A DNA stretch of 64,000 bases from Pachypanchax playfairii (lineage: Eukaryota > Chordata > Actinopteri > Cyprinodontiformes > Aplocheilidae). The stretch spans positions 3,543,925-3,607,924 of the forward strand of contig SSNP01000042.1 of the NCBI GenBank assembly GCA_006937955.1, written 5' to 3'. The notes beneath the pieces were generated by a model that saw nothing but the letters and a program-made list of their open reading frames with translations, did not search any database and was not told where the DNA came from. This document shows positions 44,201 through 57,620 of the stretch, piece by piece. Position 1 is the first letter of the stretch. Each line of letters opens with the position of its first letter. The position numbers were made by a program, and so were the translations under genes.

Positions 44201-47200
44201 CAGGCGAGACGTGTCCCAGTAGAGACGTGTCCCAGGCGAGACGTGTCCCAGGCGAGACGTGTCCCAGGTGAGACGTGTCCCAGGCGAGACGTGTCCCAGT
44301 TAAGACGTGTCCCAGTTGAGACGTGTCCCAGTTGAGACGTGTCCCAGGAGAGACGTGTCCCAGGCGAGACGTGTCGCAGTTGAGAGGTGTCCCAGGTGAG
44401 ACGTGTCCCAGGCGAGAAGTGTCCTAGGCGAGACGTGTCCCAGGCGAGACGTGTCCCAGTTGAGAGGTGTCCCAGTAGAGACGTGTCCCAGGTGAGACGT
44501 GTCCCAGGTGAGACGTGTCCCAGGCGAGACGTGTCCCAGTTGAGACGTGTCCCAGGTGAGACGTGTCCCAGGTGAGACGTGTCCCAGTAGAGACGTGTCC
44601 CAGGCGAGACTTGTCCCAGGCGAGACGTGTCCCAGGCGAGACGTGTCGCAGTTGAGACGTGTCGCAGTTGAGACTTGTCCAAGGCGAGACGTGTCGCAGT
44701 TGAGACGTGTCGCAGTTGAGAGGTGTCCCAGGCGAGACGTGTCCCAGTAGAGACGTGTCCCAGGCGAGACTTGTCCCAGGTGAGACGTGTCCCAGGCGAG
44801 ACGTGTCCCAGTTAAGACGTGTCCCAGTTGAGACGTGTCCCAGTTGAGACGTGTCCCAGTTGAGAGGTGTCCCAGGCGAGACGTGTCCCAGTTGAGACGT
44901 GTCCCAGGCGAGAAGTGTCCTAGGCGAGACGTGTCCCAGGTGAGACGTGTCCCAGGAGAGACGTGTCCCAGGCGAGACGTGTCCCAGTAGAGACGTGTCC
45001 CAGTTGAGAGGTGTCCCAGGCGAGACGTGTCCCAGGCGAGACGTGTCCCAGGCGAGACGTGTCCCAGGCGAGACGTGTCCCAGGCGAGACGTGTCCCAGT
45101 TGAGACGTGTCCCAGGCGAGACGTGTCCTAGGCGAGACGTGTCCCAGTTGAGACGTGTCCCAGTTGAGACGTGTCCTAGGCGAGACGTGTCCCAGTTAAG
45201 ACGTGTCCCAGTTGAGACGTGTCCCAGGTGAGACGTGTCCCAGTCGAGACGTGTCCCANNNNNNNNNNNNNNNNNNNNNNNNNNNNNNNNNNNNNNNNNN
45301 NNNNNNNNNTCCTAGGCGAGACGTGTCCCAGGCGAGACGTGTCCCAGGTGAGACGTGTCCCAGGCGAGACGTGTCCCAGTTGAGACGTGTCCCAGGCGAG
45401 ACGTGTCCTAGGCGAGACGTGTCCCAGGCGAGACGTGTCCCAGTTGAGACGTGTCCCAGGCGAGACGTGTCGCAGGCGAGACGTGTCCCAGGCGAGACGT
45501 GTCCCAGGCGAGACGTGTCCCAGGCGAGACTTGTCCCAGGCGAGACGTGTCCCAGGCGAGACGTGTCCCAGTAGAGACGTGTCCCAGTTGAGAGGTGTCC
45601 CAGGCGAGACGTGTCGCAGTTGAGACGTGTCGCAGTTGAGAGGTGTCCCAGGCGAGACGTGTCCCAGGCGAGAAGTGTCCTAGGCGAGACGTGTCCCAGG
45701 TGAGACGTGTCCCAGGCGAGACGTGTCGCAGGCGAGACGTGTCCCAGGTGAGACGTGTCCCAGTTGAGACGTGTCCCAGGTGAGACGTGTCCCAGGCGAG
45801 ACGTGTCCCAGGTGAGACGTGTCGCAGTTGAGACTTGTCCTAGGCGAGACGTGTCGCAGTTGAGACGTGTCGCAGTTGAGAGGTGTCCCAGGCGAGACGT
45901 GTCCCAGGCGAGAAGTGTCCAGGCGAGACGTGTCCCAGTTGAGACGTGTCCCAGGCGAGGCGTGTCGCAGGCGAGACGTGTCCCAGGTGAGACGTGTCCC
46001 AGTTGAGACGTGTCCTAGTTGAGACGTGTCCCAGTAGAGACGTGTCCCAGTTGAGAGGTGTCCCAGGCGAGACGTGTCCCAGTTGAGACGTGTCCAAGGC
46101 GAGACGTGTCCCAGTTGAGACGTGTCCCAGGTGAGACGTGTCGCAGGTGAGACGTGTCCCAGGTGAGACGTGTCCCAGGCGAGACGTGTCCCAGTTGAGA
46201 CGTGTCCCCGGCGAGACGTGTCCCAGGCGAGACGTGTCCCAGGCGAGACTTGTCCCAGGCGAGACGTGTCCTAGGCGAGACGTGTCGCAGTTGAGACGTG
46301 TCGCAGTTGAGACTTGTCCTAGGCGAGACGTGTCGCAGTTGAGACGTGTCGCAGTTGAGAGGTGTCCCAGGCGAGACGTGTCCCAGGCGAGAAGTGTCCT
46401 AGGCGAGACGTGTCCCAGGCGAGACGTGTCCCAGTTGAGACGTGTCCCAGGCGAGAAGTGTCCTAGGCGAGACGTGTCCCAGTTGAGACGTGTCGCAGTT
46501 GAGACTTGTCCTAGGCGAGACGTGTCGCAGTTGAGACGTGTCGCAGTTGAGAGGTGTCCCAGGCGAGACGTGTCCCAGGCGAGACGTGTCCCAGTGGAGA
46601 CGTGTCCCAGTTGAGAGGTGTCCCAGGCGAGACGTGTCCCAGTTGAGACGTGTCCCAGGCGAGACGTGTCCTAGGCGAGACGTGTCCCAGGTGAGACGTG
46701 TCCCAGGTGAGACGTGTCCCAGGCGAGACGTGTCGCAGTTGAGACGTGTCGCAGTTGAGACTTGTCCTAGGCGAGACGTGTCGCAGTTGAGACGTGTCGC
46801 AGTTGAGAGGTGTCCCAGGCGAGACGTGTCCCAGTAGAGACGTGTCCCAGTTGAGAGGTGTCCTAGGCGAGACGTGTCCCAGGTGAGACGTGTCCCAGGC
46901 GAGACGTGTCGCAGGCGAGACGTGTCCCAGGTGAGACGTGTCCCAGGCGAGACGTGTCCCAGTTGAGAGGTGTCCCAGGCGAGACGTGTCCCAGGCGAGA
47001 CGTGTCCTAGGCGAGACGTGTCCCAGGCGAGACGTGTCCCAGTTGAGACGTGTCCCAGGCGAGACGTGTCGCAGGCGAGACGTGTCCCAGGTGAGACGTG
47101 TCCCAGGCGAGACGTGTCCCAGGTGAGACGTGTCCCAGGTGAGACGTGTCCCAGGCGAGACGTGTCCCAGTTAAGACGTGTCCCAGTTGAGACGTGTCCC

Positions 47201-50200
47201 AGGCGAGACGTGTCCCAGTTAAGACGTGTCCCAGTTGAGACGTGTCCCCGGCGAGACGTGTCGCAGGCGAGACGTGTCCCAGGTGAGACGTGTCCTAGGT
47301 GAGACGTGTCCCAGTTGAGAGGTGTCCCAGGCGAGACGTGTCCCAGGTGAGACGGTCCTAGGCGAGACGTGTCGCAGTTGAGACGTGTCGCAGTTGAGAG
47401 GTGTCCCAGGCGAGACGTGTCCCAGTCGAGACGTGTCCTAGGCGAGACGTGTCCTAGGCGAGACGTGTCCCAGTTGAGACGTGTCGCAGTTGAGACTTGT
47501 CCTAGGCGAGACGTGTCGCAGTTGAGACGTGTCGCAGTTGAGAGGTGTCCCAGGCGAGACGTGTCCCAGGCGAGAAGTGTCCTAGGCGAGACGTGTCCCA
47601 GGCGAGACGTGCCCCAGGCGAGACGTGTCCCAGGCGAGACGTGTCCCAGTAGAGACGTGTCCCAGTTGAGAGGTGTCCCAGGCGAGACGTGTCCCAGGCG
47701 AGACGTGTCCCAGGCGAGACGTGTCCCAGTTGAGACGTGTCCTAGTTGAGACGTGTCCCAGTCGAGAAGTGTCCTAGGCGAGACGTGTCCCAGTTGAGAC
47801 GTGTCCCAGGCGAGACGTGTCGCAGGTGAGACGTGTCCCAGTTGAGACGTGTCCCAGTTGAGACGTGTCCCAGGTGAGACGTGTCCCAGGCGAGACGTGT
47901 CCCAGTTGAGACGTGTCCCAGGCGAGAAGTGTCCTAGGCGAGACGTGTCCCAGGTGAGACGTGTCCCAGGTGAGACGTGTCCAAGGCGAGACGTGTCCCA
48001 GTTGAGACGTGTCGCAGTTGAGACTTGTCCTAGGCGAGACGTGTCGCAGTTGAGACGTGTCGCAGTTGAGAGGTGTCCCAGGCGAGACGTGTCCCAGGCG
48101 AGACGTGTCCCAGTTGAGAGGTGTCCCAGGCGAGACGTGTCCCAGGCGAGACTTGTCCCAGGCGAGACGTGTCCCAGGCGAGACGTGTCCCAGTAGAGAC
48201 GTGTCCCAGTTGAGAGGTGTCCCAGGCGAGACGTGTCCCAGTTGAGACGTGTCCCAGGCGAGACGTGTCCTAGGCGAGACGTGTCCCAGGAGAGACGTGT
48301 CCCAGTTGAGACGTGTCCCAGTTGAGACGTGTCCCAGGCGAGACGTGTCCCAGGCGAGACGTGTCCCAGTAGAGACGTGTCCCAGTTGAGACGTGTCCCA
48401 GGCGAGACGTGTCCCAGTTGAGACGTGTCCCAGGCGAGAAGTGTCCTAGGCGAGACGTGTCCCAGGCGAGACGTGTCCCAGGCGAGACGTGTCCCAGGCG
48501 AGACGTGTCCCAGGTGAGACGTGTCCCAGTTGAGACGTGTCCCAGGTGAGACGTGTCCCAGTTGAGAGGTGTCCCAGGCGAGACGTGTCCCAGGCGAGAC
48601 GTGTCCCAGTAGAGACGTGTCCCAGTTGAGAGGTGTCCCAGGCGAGACGTGTCCCAGTTGAGACGTGTCCCAGTTGAGACGTGTCCCAGGTGAGACGTGT
48701 CCCAGGCGAGACGTGTCCCAGGCGAGACGTGTCCCAGTTGAGACGTGTCCCAGGCGAGACGTGTCCAGTTGAGACGTGTCGCAGTTGAGACTTGTCCTAG
48801 GCGAGACGTGTCGCAGTTGAGACGTGTCGCAGTTGAGAGGTGTCCCAGGCGAGACGTGTCCCAGGCGAGAAGTGTCCTAGGCGAGACGTGTCCCAGGCGA
48901 GACGTGTCCCAGGTGAGACGTGTCCCAGTTGAGACGTGTCCCAGGTGAGACGTGTCCCAGGTGAGACGTGTCCCAGGCGAGACGTGTCCCAGGCGAGACG
49001 TGTCCCAGTTAAGACGTGTCCCAGGTGAGACGTGTCCCAGTTGAGACGTGTCCCAGTTGAGACGTGTCCCAGGCGAGACGTGTCCCAGGCGAGACGTGTC
49101 CCAGTTGAGACGTGTCCCAGTTGAGACGTGTCCCAGTAGAGACGTGTCCCAGGCGAGACGTGTCCCAGTCGAGACGTGTCCTAGTTGAGAGGTGTCCCAG
49201 GCGAGACGTGTCCCAGTTGAGACGTGTCCCAGGCGAGACGTGTCCCAGTTGAGACGTGTCCCAGGCGAGACGTGTCGCAGGCGAGACGTGTCCCAGGTGA
49301 GACGTGTCCCAGGCGAGACGTGTCCCAGTTAAGACGTGTCCCAGTTGAGACGTGTCCCAGTCGAGACGTGTCCCAGGCGAGACGTGTCCCAGGCGAGACG
49401 TGTCCCAGGCGAGCCGTGTCCCAGGCGAGACGTGTCCCAGTAGAGACGTGTCCCAGTTGAGACTTGTCCCAGGCGAGACGTGTCCCAGTCGAGACGTGTC
49501 CCAGGCGAGACGTGTCCCAGTCGAGACGTGTCCCAGTTGAGAGGTGTCCCAGGCGAGACGTGTCCCAGTTGAGACGTGTCCCAGGCGAGAAGTGTCCTAG
49601 GCGAGACGTGTCCCAGGTGAGACGTGTCCCAGGCGAGACGTGTCCCAGTAGAGACGTGTCCCAGTTGAGAGGTGTCCCAGGCGAGACGTGTCCCAGGCGA
49701 GACGTGTCCCAGTTGAGACGTGTCCCAGGCGAGACGTGTCGCAGGCGAGACGTGTCCCAGGCGAGACGTGTCCCAGTCGAGACGTGTCGCAGGCGAGACT
49801 TGTCCCAGGCGAGACGTGTCCCAGTCGAGACGTGTCCCAGGTGAGACGTGTCCCAGCCGAGACGTGTCGCAGTTGAGACGTGTCGCAGTTGAGACTTGTC
49901 CTAGGCGAGACGTGTCGCAGTTGAGACGTGTCGCAGTTGAGAGGTGTCCCAGGCGAGACGTGTCCCAGGCGAGAAGTGTCCTAGGCGAGACGTGTCCCAG
50001 GCGAGACGTGTCCCAGTTGAGACGTGTCCCAGTTGAGACGTGTCCCAGTTGAGACGTGTCCCAGGCGAGACGTGTCCCAGTTGAGACGTGTCCCAGTTGA
50101 GACGTGTCCCAGGCGAGACGTGTCCCAGGCGAGACTTGTCCCAGGCGAGACGTGTCCTAGGCGAGACGTGTCCCAGGTGAGACGTGTCCTAGGCGAGACG

Positions 50201-53200
50201 TGTCGCAGTTGAGACGTGTCGCAGTTGAGAGGTGTCCCAGTTGAGACGTGTCCCAGGCGAGAAGTGTCCTAGGCGAGACGTGTCCCAGGCGAGACTTGTC
50301 CCAGGCGAGACGTGTCGCAGGCGAGACGTGTCCCAGTTAAGACGTGTCCCAGGTGAGACGTGTCCCAGTTGAGACGTGTCCCAGGCGAGACGTGTCCCAG
50401 TTGAGACGTGTCCCAGGCGAGACGTGTCCCAGTTGAGGGGTGTCCCAGGCGAGACGTGTCCCAGGCGAGACGTGTCCAGGCGAGGCGTGTCCCAGGTGAG
50501 ACGTGTCCCAGGTGAGACGTGTCCCAGGCGAGACGTGTCCCAGGTGAGACGGGTCCCAGGTGAGACGTGTCCCCGGCGAGACGTGTCCCAGTCGAGAGGT
50601 GTCCCAGGCGAGACGTGTCGCAGGCGAGACGTGTCCCAGGTGAGACGTGTCCCAGGCGAGACGTGTCCCAGTTGAGACGTGTCCCAGTTGAGACGTGTCC
50701 CAGGCGAGACGTGTCGCAGGTGAGACGTGTCCCAGTTGAGACGTGTCCCAGTTGAGAGGTGTCCCAGGCGAGACGTGTCCCAGTTGAGACGTGTCCCAGG
50801 CGAGAAGTGTCCTAGGCGAGACGTGTCCCAGGCGAGACGTGTCCCAGTTGAGACGTGTCCCAGGCGAGACGTGTCGCAGGCGAGACGTGTCCCAGGTGAG
50901 ACGTGTCCCAGTTGAGAGGTGTCCCAGGCGAGACGTGTCCCAGGCGAGAAGTGTCCTAGGCGAGACTGTCCCAGGCGAGACGTGTCCCAGTTGAGACGTG
51001 TCCCAGGCGAGAAGTGTCCTAGGCGAGACGTGTCCCAGTTGAGAGGTGTCCCAGGCGAGACGTGTCCCAGTTGAGACGTGTCCCAGGCGAGACGTGTCGC
51101 AGGCGAGACTTGTCCCAGGCGTGACGTGTCCCAGGCGAGACGTGTCCCAGTAGAGACGTGTCCCAGTTGAGAGGTGTCCCAGGCGAGACGTGTCCTAGGC
51201 GAGACGTGTCCCAGGTGAGACGTGTCCCAGGTGAGACGTGTCCCAGGCGAGTCGTGTCGCAGGCGAGACGTGTCCCAGTTGAGAGGTGTCCCAGGCGAGA
51301 CGTGTCCCAGGCGAGACTTGTCCCAGGCGAGACGTGTCCCAGGCGAGACGTGTCCCAGTTGAGAGGTGTCCCAGGCGAGACGTGTCCCAGTTGAGACGTG
51401 TCCCAGGCGAGAAGTGTCCTAGGCGAGACGTGTCCCAGGTGAGACGTGTCCCAGGTGAGACGTGTCCCAGGCGAGACGTGTCGCAGGCGAGACGTGTCCC
51501 AGGTGAGACGTGTCCCAGGCGAGACGTGTCCCAGTTGAGACGTGTCCCAGGCGAGACGTGTCCCAGGTGAGACGTGTCCTAGGCGAGACGTGTCGCAGTT
51601 GAGACGTGTCGCAGTTGAGACTTGTCCTAGGCGAGACGTGTCGCAGTTGAGACGTGTCGCAGTTGAGAGGTGTCCCAGGCGAGACGTGTCCCAGGCGAGA
51701 AGTGTCCTAGGCGAGACGTGTCCCAGGCGAGACGTGTCCCAGTTGAGACGTGTCCCAGGCGAGAAGTGTCCTAGGCGAGCCGTGTCCCAGTTGAGACGTG
51801 TCCCAGTTGAGTCGTGTCCCAGGCGAGACGTGTCCCAGGCGAGACGTGTCGCAGGCGAGACGTTTCCCAGGCGAGACGTGTCCCAGTTAAGACGTGTCCC
51901 AGTTGAGACGTGTCCCAGGTGAGACGTGTCCCAGTTGAGACGTGTCCCAGGTGAGACGTGTCCCAGGCGAGCCGTGTCCCAGTCGAGTCGTGTCCCAGGC
52001 GAGACGTGTCCCAGTTGAGACGTGTCCCAGGCGAGAAGTGTCCTAGGCGAGACGTGTCCCAGGTGAGACGTGTCCCAGGCGAGACGTGTCGCCAGGAGAG
52101 ACGTGTCCCAGTTGAGAGGTGTCCCATGCGAGACGTGTCCCAGGCGAGACGTGTCCCAGTTGAGACGTGTCCCAGGTGAGACGTGTCCCAGGTGAGACGT
52201 GTCCCAGGTGAGACGTGTCCCAGGCGAGGCGTGTCCCAGGTGAGACGTGTCCAAGGCGAGACGTGTCCCAGGTGAGACGTGTCCCAGGCGAGACGTGTCC
52301 CAGTTGAGACGTGTCCCAGGTGAGACGTGTCCCAGTTGAGACGTGTCCCAGGTGAGACGTGTCCAGGCGAGACGTGTCCCAGGTGAGACGTGTCCCAGTT
52401 GAGACGTGTCCCAGGTGAGACGTGTCCCAGGTGAGACGTGTCCCAGGCGAGACGTGTCCCAGGCGAGACGTGTCCCAGTTGAGACGTGTCCCAGTTGAGA
52501 CGTGTCCCAGGCGAGACGTGTCCCAGGCGAGACGTGTCCCAGGCGAGACGTGTCGCAGGTGAGACGTGTCCCAGGCGAGACGTGTCCCAGTTAAGACGTG
52601 TCCCAGTTGAGACGTGTCCCAGGTGAGACGTGTCCCAGTTGAGACGTGTCCCAGGTGAGACGGGTCCCAGGCGAGACGTGTCCCAGTTGAGACGTGTCCC
52701 AGGCGAGAAGTGTCCTAGGCGAGACGTGTCCCAGTTGAGACGTGTCGCAGTTGAGACTTGTCCTAGGCGAGACGTGTCCCAGGCGAGACTTGTCCCAGGC
52801 GAGACGTGTCCCAGGCGAGACGTGTCCCAGTAGAGACGTGTCCCAGTTGAGAGGTGTCCCAGGCGAGACGTGTCCCAGTTGAGACGTGTCGCAGTTGAGA
52901 CGTGTCGCAGTTGAGAGGTGTCCCAGGCGAGACGTGTCCCAGGCGAGAAGTGTCCTAGGCGTGACGTGTCCCAGGCGAGACGTGTCCCAGGTGAGACGTG
53001 TCCCAGTTGAGACGTGTCCCAGGCGAGACGTGTCCCAGGCGAGACGTGTCCCAGTTGAGACGTGTCGCAGTTGAGACTTGTCCTAGGCGAGACGTGTCGC
53101 AGTTGAGACGTGTCGCAGTTGAGAGGTGTCCCAGGCGAGACGTGTCCCAGGCGAGACGTGTCCCAGGCGAGACGTGTCCCAGTTGAGAGGTGTCCCAGGC

Positions 53201-54440
53201 GAGACGTGTCCCAGGCGAGACGTGTCCAAGGCGTGACGTGTCCCAGGCGAGACGTGTCCCAGTTAAGACGTGTCCCAGGTGGGACGTGTCCCAGTTGAGA
53301 CGTGTCCCAGGTGCGACGTGTCCCAGTTGAGACGTGTCCCAGTTGAGACGTGTCCCAGGCGAGACGTGTCCCAGTAGAGACGTGTCCCAGGCGAGACGTG
53401 TCCCAGTGGAGGCGTGTCCCAGTTGAGACGTGTCCCAGTTGAGACGTGTCCCAGTAGAGACGTGTCCCAGGCGAGACGTGTCCCAGTTGAGAGGTGTCCC
53501 AGGCGAGAAGTGTCCTAGGCGAGACGTGTCCCAGGCGAGGCGTGTCCCAGGTGAGACGTGTCCCAGTTGAGACGTGTCCCAGGTGAGACGTGTCCCAGGC
53601 GAGACGTGTCCCAGGCGAGACGTGTCCCAGTTGAGACGTGTCCTAGTTGAGACGTGTCCCAGTAGAGACGTGTCCCAGGCGAGACGTGTCCTAGGCGAGA
53701 CGTGTCCCAGGCGAGACGTGTCGCAGTTGAGACGTGTCCTAGGCGAGACGTGTCGCAGTTGAGACGTGTCGCAGTTGAGACTTGTCCTAGGCGAGACGTG
53801 TCGCAGTTGAGACGTGTCGCAGTTGAGAGGTGTCCCAGGCAAGACGTGTCCCAGGCGAGAAGTGTCCCAGGCGAGACGTGTCCCAGGCGAGACTTGTCCC
53901 AGGCGAGACGTGTCCCAGGCGAGACGTGTCCCAGTAGAGACGTGTCCCAGGCGAGACGTGTCCCAGGCGAGACGTGTCCAAGGCGAGACGTGTCCCAGGC
54001 GAGACGTGTCCCAGGCGAGACGTGTCCCAGTTGAGAGGTGTCCCAGGCGAGACGTGTCCCAGTTGAGAGGTGTCCCAGGCGAGACGTGTCCCAGTTGAGA
54101 CGTGTCCCAGGCGAGACGTGTCCCAGGTGAGACGTGTCCCAGTTGAGAGGTGTCCCAGGTGAGACGTGTCCCAGGCGAGAAGTGTCCTAGGCGAGACGTG
54201 TCCCAGGTGAGACGTGTCCCAGGCGAGACGTGTCCCAGGCGAGACGTGTCCTAGTTGAGACGTGTCCCAGTAGAGACGTGTCCCAGTAGAGACGTGTCCC
54301 AGGCGAGACGTGTCCCAGGCGAGACGTGTCCCAGGTGAGACGTGTCCCAGTTGAGACGTGTCCCAGGCGAGACGTGTCCCAGGCGAGGCGTGTCCCAGGC
54401 GAGGCGTGTCCCAGGCGAGACGTGTCCCAGGCGAGACATG
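41230..54440 (+). repeat. Giant 13.2-kb minisatellite, 16-bp unit
   Basis: About 820 copies of GAGACGTGTCCCAGGC with AGTT, AGTA, AGTC, GGTG and CGCA variants. The main unit has two CpGs. Variant order repeats: blocks with GAGACTTGTCCTAGGC, then CGCAGTTGAGACGTGTCG, GAGAGGTGTCCC and GAGAAGTGTCCTAGGC recur near 46300, 46510, 46760, 47490, 48020, 48790, 49880, 51610, 53070 and 53780, so there is higher-order structure. A few units have one-base indels (for example near 45919, 47354, 48768). Stop-free stretches give spurious ORFs on both strands. Confidence 0.98.
45259..45309. other. Assembly gap (51 N)
   Basis: Run of Ns within the 16-bp array; the array length is therefore a minimum estimate. 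Confidence 0.99.
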
Positions 54441-55559
54441 GTAACAGTTTGTGATGTGGATTCTACAGAATGATTTTCAGGTTATTTCTGTTTGTCCAGT
54501 AAAGTAACTGGTTGTTTTATTTTATTTCACTAAGTTTCAAATTGATTTGATCACGTTTGCTGTTTATTGATTATTGATCAGAATGAGCTGTTTGGGTCCA
54601 AGTGTATTATGGTCTGTATTGCCGTACAGCAGATACAAATTATTAACGTTTGAAAACCTCCAAATGTTTAATGTTCCTTTTAATGGTTCTCTGGTTCTTT
54701 ACACCCTGTTGAAGCGACATGATTGACTGAAATATGTTGGAAACAGACAAACTGATCAACATGAAGATAATCTGAGATCCAATCAATCAGGATGAACTGA
54801 AAAAGAAATTATATTGTTCAGGATTAATTTCCTGATGGGAGTCATTCAAGCTCCTAAACAATGAATCTTTCCTTTCCTTTGTCCTTTCCTTCTCTCTTAT
54901 TTCCTTGTTCCTCATGTTTCCCTCCACCTTCGTCTTCTCTCCCAAATCTGTTCCGTCTCCATCTTCATGGCTGTTTTCCTGTAATCTCTCTCTCTCTCTC
55001 TCTCTCTCTCTGTGACACGCTGTCACGCAGCAGCAGGACACATTGGCCTCTGTATGAACCGAGCTGGTTCTGCCAGGATCTGGGCTGCACAGAGCTGATA
55101 ACGTTCTGTCTCTGGAAGGTTCTCTCTGTTCTCACTTTGCAGCCGATCGATCAATCGGACTAAAATACGGTTGTTTCAGAACAGACGGCTGCAGAGAGGC
55201 TGAAGTGATGAAGAATAATCCGGGAGGGTTGAGCCTGCTGGTCTGCAGGAACCTTCTCCATTATCATCCCAGTACAAGTTATTTTCCCATCTAAACAACA
55301 GACTTGCATTTTTTGTTTATTTCTTTGTCTCTGATGTTTATTTATTCCTCATTATTGATTATTAATATTCATTTCTTTTGTTTCTAGATGTGTGCTAAAT
55401 GGTTTGTGTGTTTGATGTTGAAACAATTTGAAAAAAGTTACTAAACAGAAGAAAAGCTTGAAGGAAACAACAAGCATAAAGACAAGTCATCAGGTATTAT
55501 CTAAATATGCACATAAACATGAACAGCAAATACAATCAAATGACACCAGATCAACCTGG
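54441..55559. other. Intergenic with (TC)n microsatellite
   Basis: A (TC)n run near 54985-55011; otherwise nothing recognised. Confidence 0.55.
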
Positions 55560-57145
55560 AAAAAATTAAAATGCTAATTACAAATCCACCCCTCCAACTC
55601 CTACAGACACTGATAGGAATCTACTGGATTCCCTAAATATCTTTTATAGAAGACAGCAGCCTATCCCCTCCGTTCCCCCTCCTTCACCTCTACCATTAAC
55701 ACAACTTCTTATTATGGAGGAAGAGGTCAAAACCTCCTTTAGTAAAAATAAAAAGAGGAAAGTAACGGGGCCTGACGGTGTCAGCCCAGCTGTTCTGAAA
55801 CACTGTATAACCCAACTAGCCCCAGTTTTTACCACCATCTTTAACTGCTCCCTCCCAAAATGCTTTAAGGACTCTGTTATCATTCCAGTATCCAAATCAA
55901 ATAAAATCTCCTGCCTCAACAACTACAGACCAACAGCTCTCACTACCGTTCTCATGAAATCATTTGAACACATCATACTCACCCATTTAAAACAACTCAC
56001 CTCCCCCTTTAAGGACAGCCACCAGTTTGCTTACCGGTCAAATAGATCTGTTAAAGACGCATTCACTTCATCATGCAACACCTGGAATCCCCCCACACCT
56101 ACGCCCAGATATTATTCATTGATGTCAGTTTTGCCTTCAACATGATTGACCCAGTCAACCTCTTCAATAAACTCATGGACATGGACATTGGCTCCACTCT
56201 CTGCCACTGCATATACAACTTCTTGTCACAAAGGACACAGAGACTCAGGATAGGTAACCTCCTGTCCCAACCTCTGACCCTCAGCACAGGGGCCCCTCAG
56301 GGTTGTGTTCTCTCCCCCTGGCTTTTCTCCATCTGCCTCATATCCACTCACAGCTCAGTTTCCGTCCTCAAATATGCAGATGACACCACCATCATCGGAC
56401 TCATCACTAACAATAACGAACTCCACTATCGCGAACAGGTCGCCCATGCAGTCACCTGGTGCCAAAACAACAACCTACAGCTCAATACATCTAAAACACT
56501 GGTCTCCATTTCCACCCAACCCATCACCATCTCTGAGTCATTCAAATTCTTAGGCACACTCATCAATACCAGCCTTAAATGGAAACAGCACTTTGACCAA
56601 ATTTACAAAAAAGCCAATAAACGATTATTTTTTCTTAGACAACTAAAAAAATTCAGAGTCAGGCACATCATTCTGCTTCAGTTTTACACGGCCATCATCC
56701 AAAGCATACTCACCTCATCCATAATAGTCTGGTTCGGTAATTTGGACTCACAATCACGGAAAAAAACACTACAACGTATAACAGACAAATCATCTAAAAT
56801 CACATGCTATACCCTCCCTTCCACTGACTCGCTGTACAATAGACGCATCACACAATGGCACCTCAGATGCTTCACACCCTACATATTATCTGTTTACACT
56901 TTTGCCTTCTGGAAGACGCTACAGGTCCTTGCCAACATGAACAACCAAATTTAAAAACAGTTTTTCCCAACAGCCATAGGGACACTTAACCAAGAAACGG
57001 CCTAATGTATTTACTGTCTATCTGTCTTTACTGCTTCTGGACTGTGAGTGTCGACATAGAGATGTCAGCATATCATGCTGTACTGAAAACAAATTCCACC
57101 AACTTGTTGTGTGGTCATTAATAAATAAATGAATGAAATTATCCA
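55560..57145 (+). mobile_element. 5'-truncated LINE, L2/CR1/Rex1-like, with reverse transcriptase
   Basis: Two overlapping open segments (55714-56145 and 56073-56954) encode one reverse transcriptase split by a frameshift at about 56065-56080. Visible motifs: KVTGPDGVSPAVLK, NNYRPTALT, then in the second frame ILFIDVSFAFNMID (motif A), GAPQGCVLSPWLFS (motif B), LKYADDTTIIGL (motif C with both Asp), FKFLGTLIN, and the thumb-like FLRQLKKF and SSIIVWFGN. The 3' end has AATAAATAAATGAATGAA, typical of short-repeat LINE tails. No endonuclease domain is seen, so the copy is truncated and dead. Confidence 0.88.
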
Positions 57146-57448
57146 GTCCAGGTGTTTAAATCAGGTGACCTATCAGCTAGATAGGTAAACAGGTGAACAG
57201 ACAAATGTTCAGCTGGGTCATGTGACCACTGTCCCTCATCAGAAGCTTTTCAGATGAGATGAGAAACATCTTCAACAACCAATGAAGGAAAAAAGTTCAG
57301 ATTTTAATCAAAGTTTATAATTTCCTTAGATTCAGTTTGGATCAGACTCCATGCAGAAAGGTCACACCCACAAACTCATGAGAGGTAACAGTACTGACAA
57401 CTGCTCGACCTTGTAGCTCTATAAAATATTTATGAAAAACATATTAAA
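57146..57448. other. Intergenic, nothing recognised
   Basis: No supported feature. Confidence 0.5.
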
Positions 57449-57620
57449 CCTTTAAAATGTCTCTGACATACTCACATCAGTAAAACATATAGAATCATTC
57501 TGTGTTTAATGAAACATGCTGCAGGTTTGTGTGTTTGACTCTTATCAGGCAGGTATGAATGTTTTTGAGTTTCAGTGTGAAACAGGAAGTGATAAAACAG
57601 GAAGCAGCTCTTTGTTTCCA
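57449..57620 (+). repeat. Dispersed repeat, copy 2
   Basis: Partner of 16143-16302, same orientation, with scattered substitutions and short indels. No coding potential. Confidence 0.8.

Noticed and set aside
41189..54439. Many Arg/Cys-rich ORFs such as SQARRVPGETCPRRDV repeats, as a cysteine-rich peptide or toxin-like family
   Set aside because: All are frames of the 16-bp array and change frame at unit indels; no signal peptide or conserved start.
41230..54440. CRISPR array
   Set aside because: No unique spacers between repeats; units are directly adjacent and the context is a vertebrate genome.
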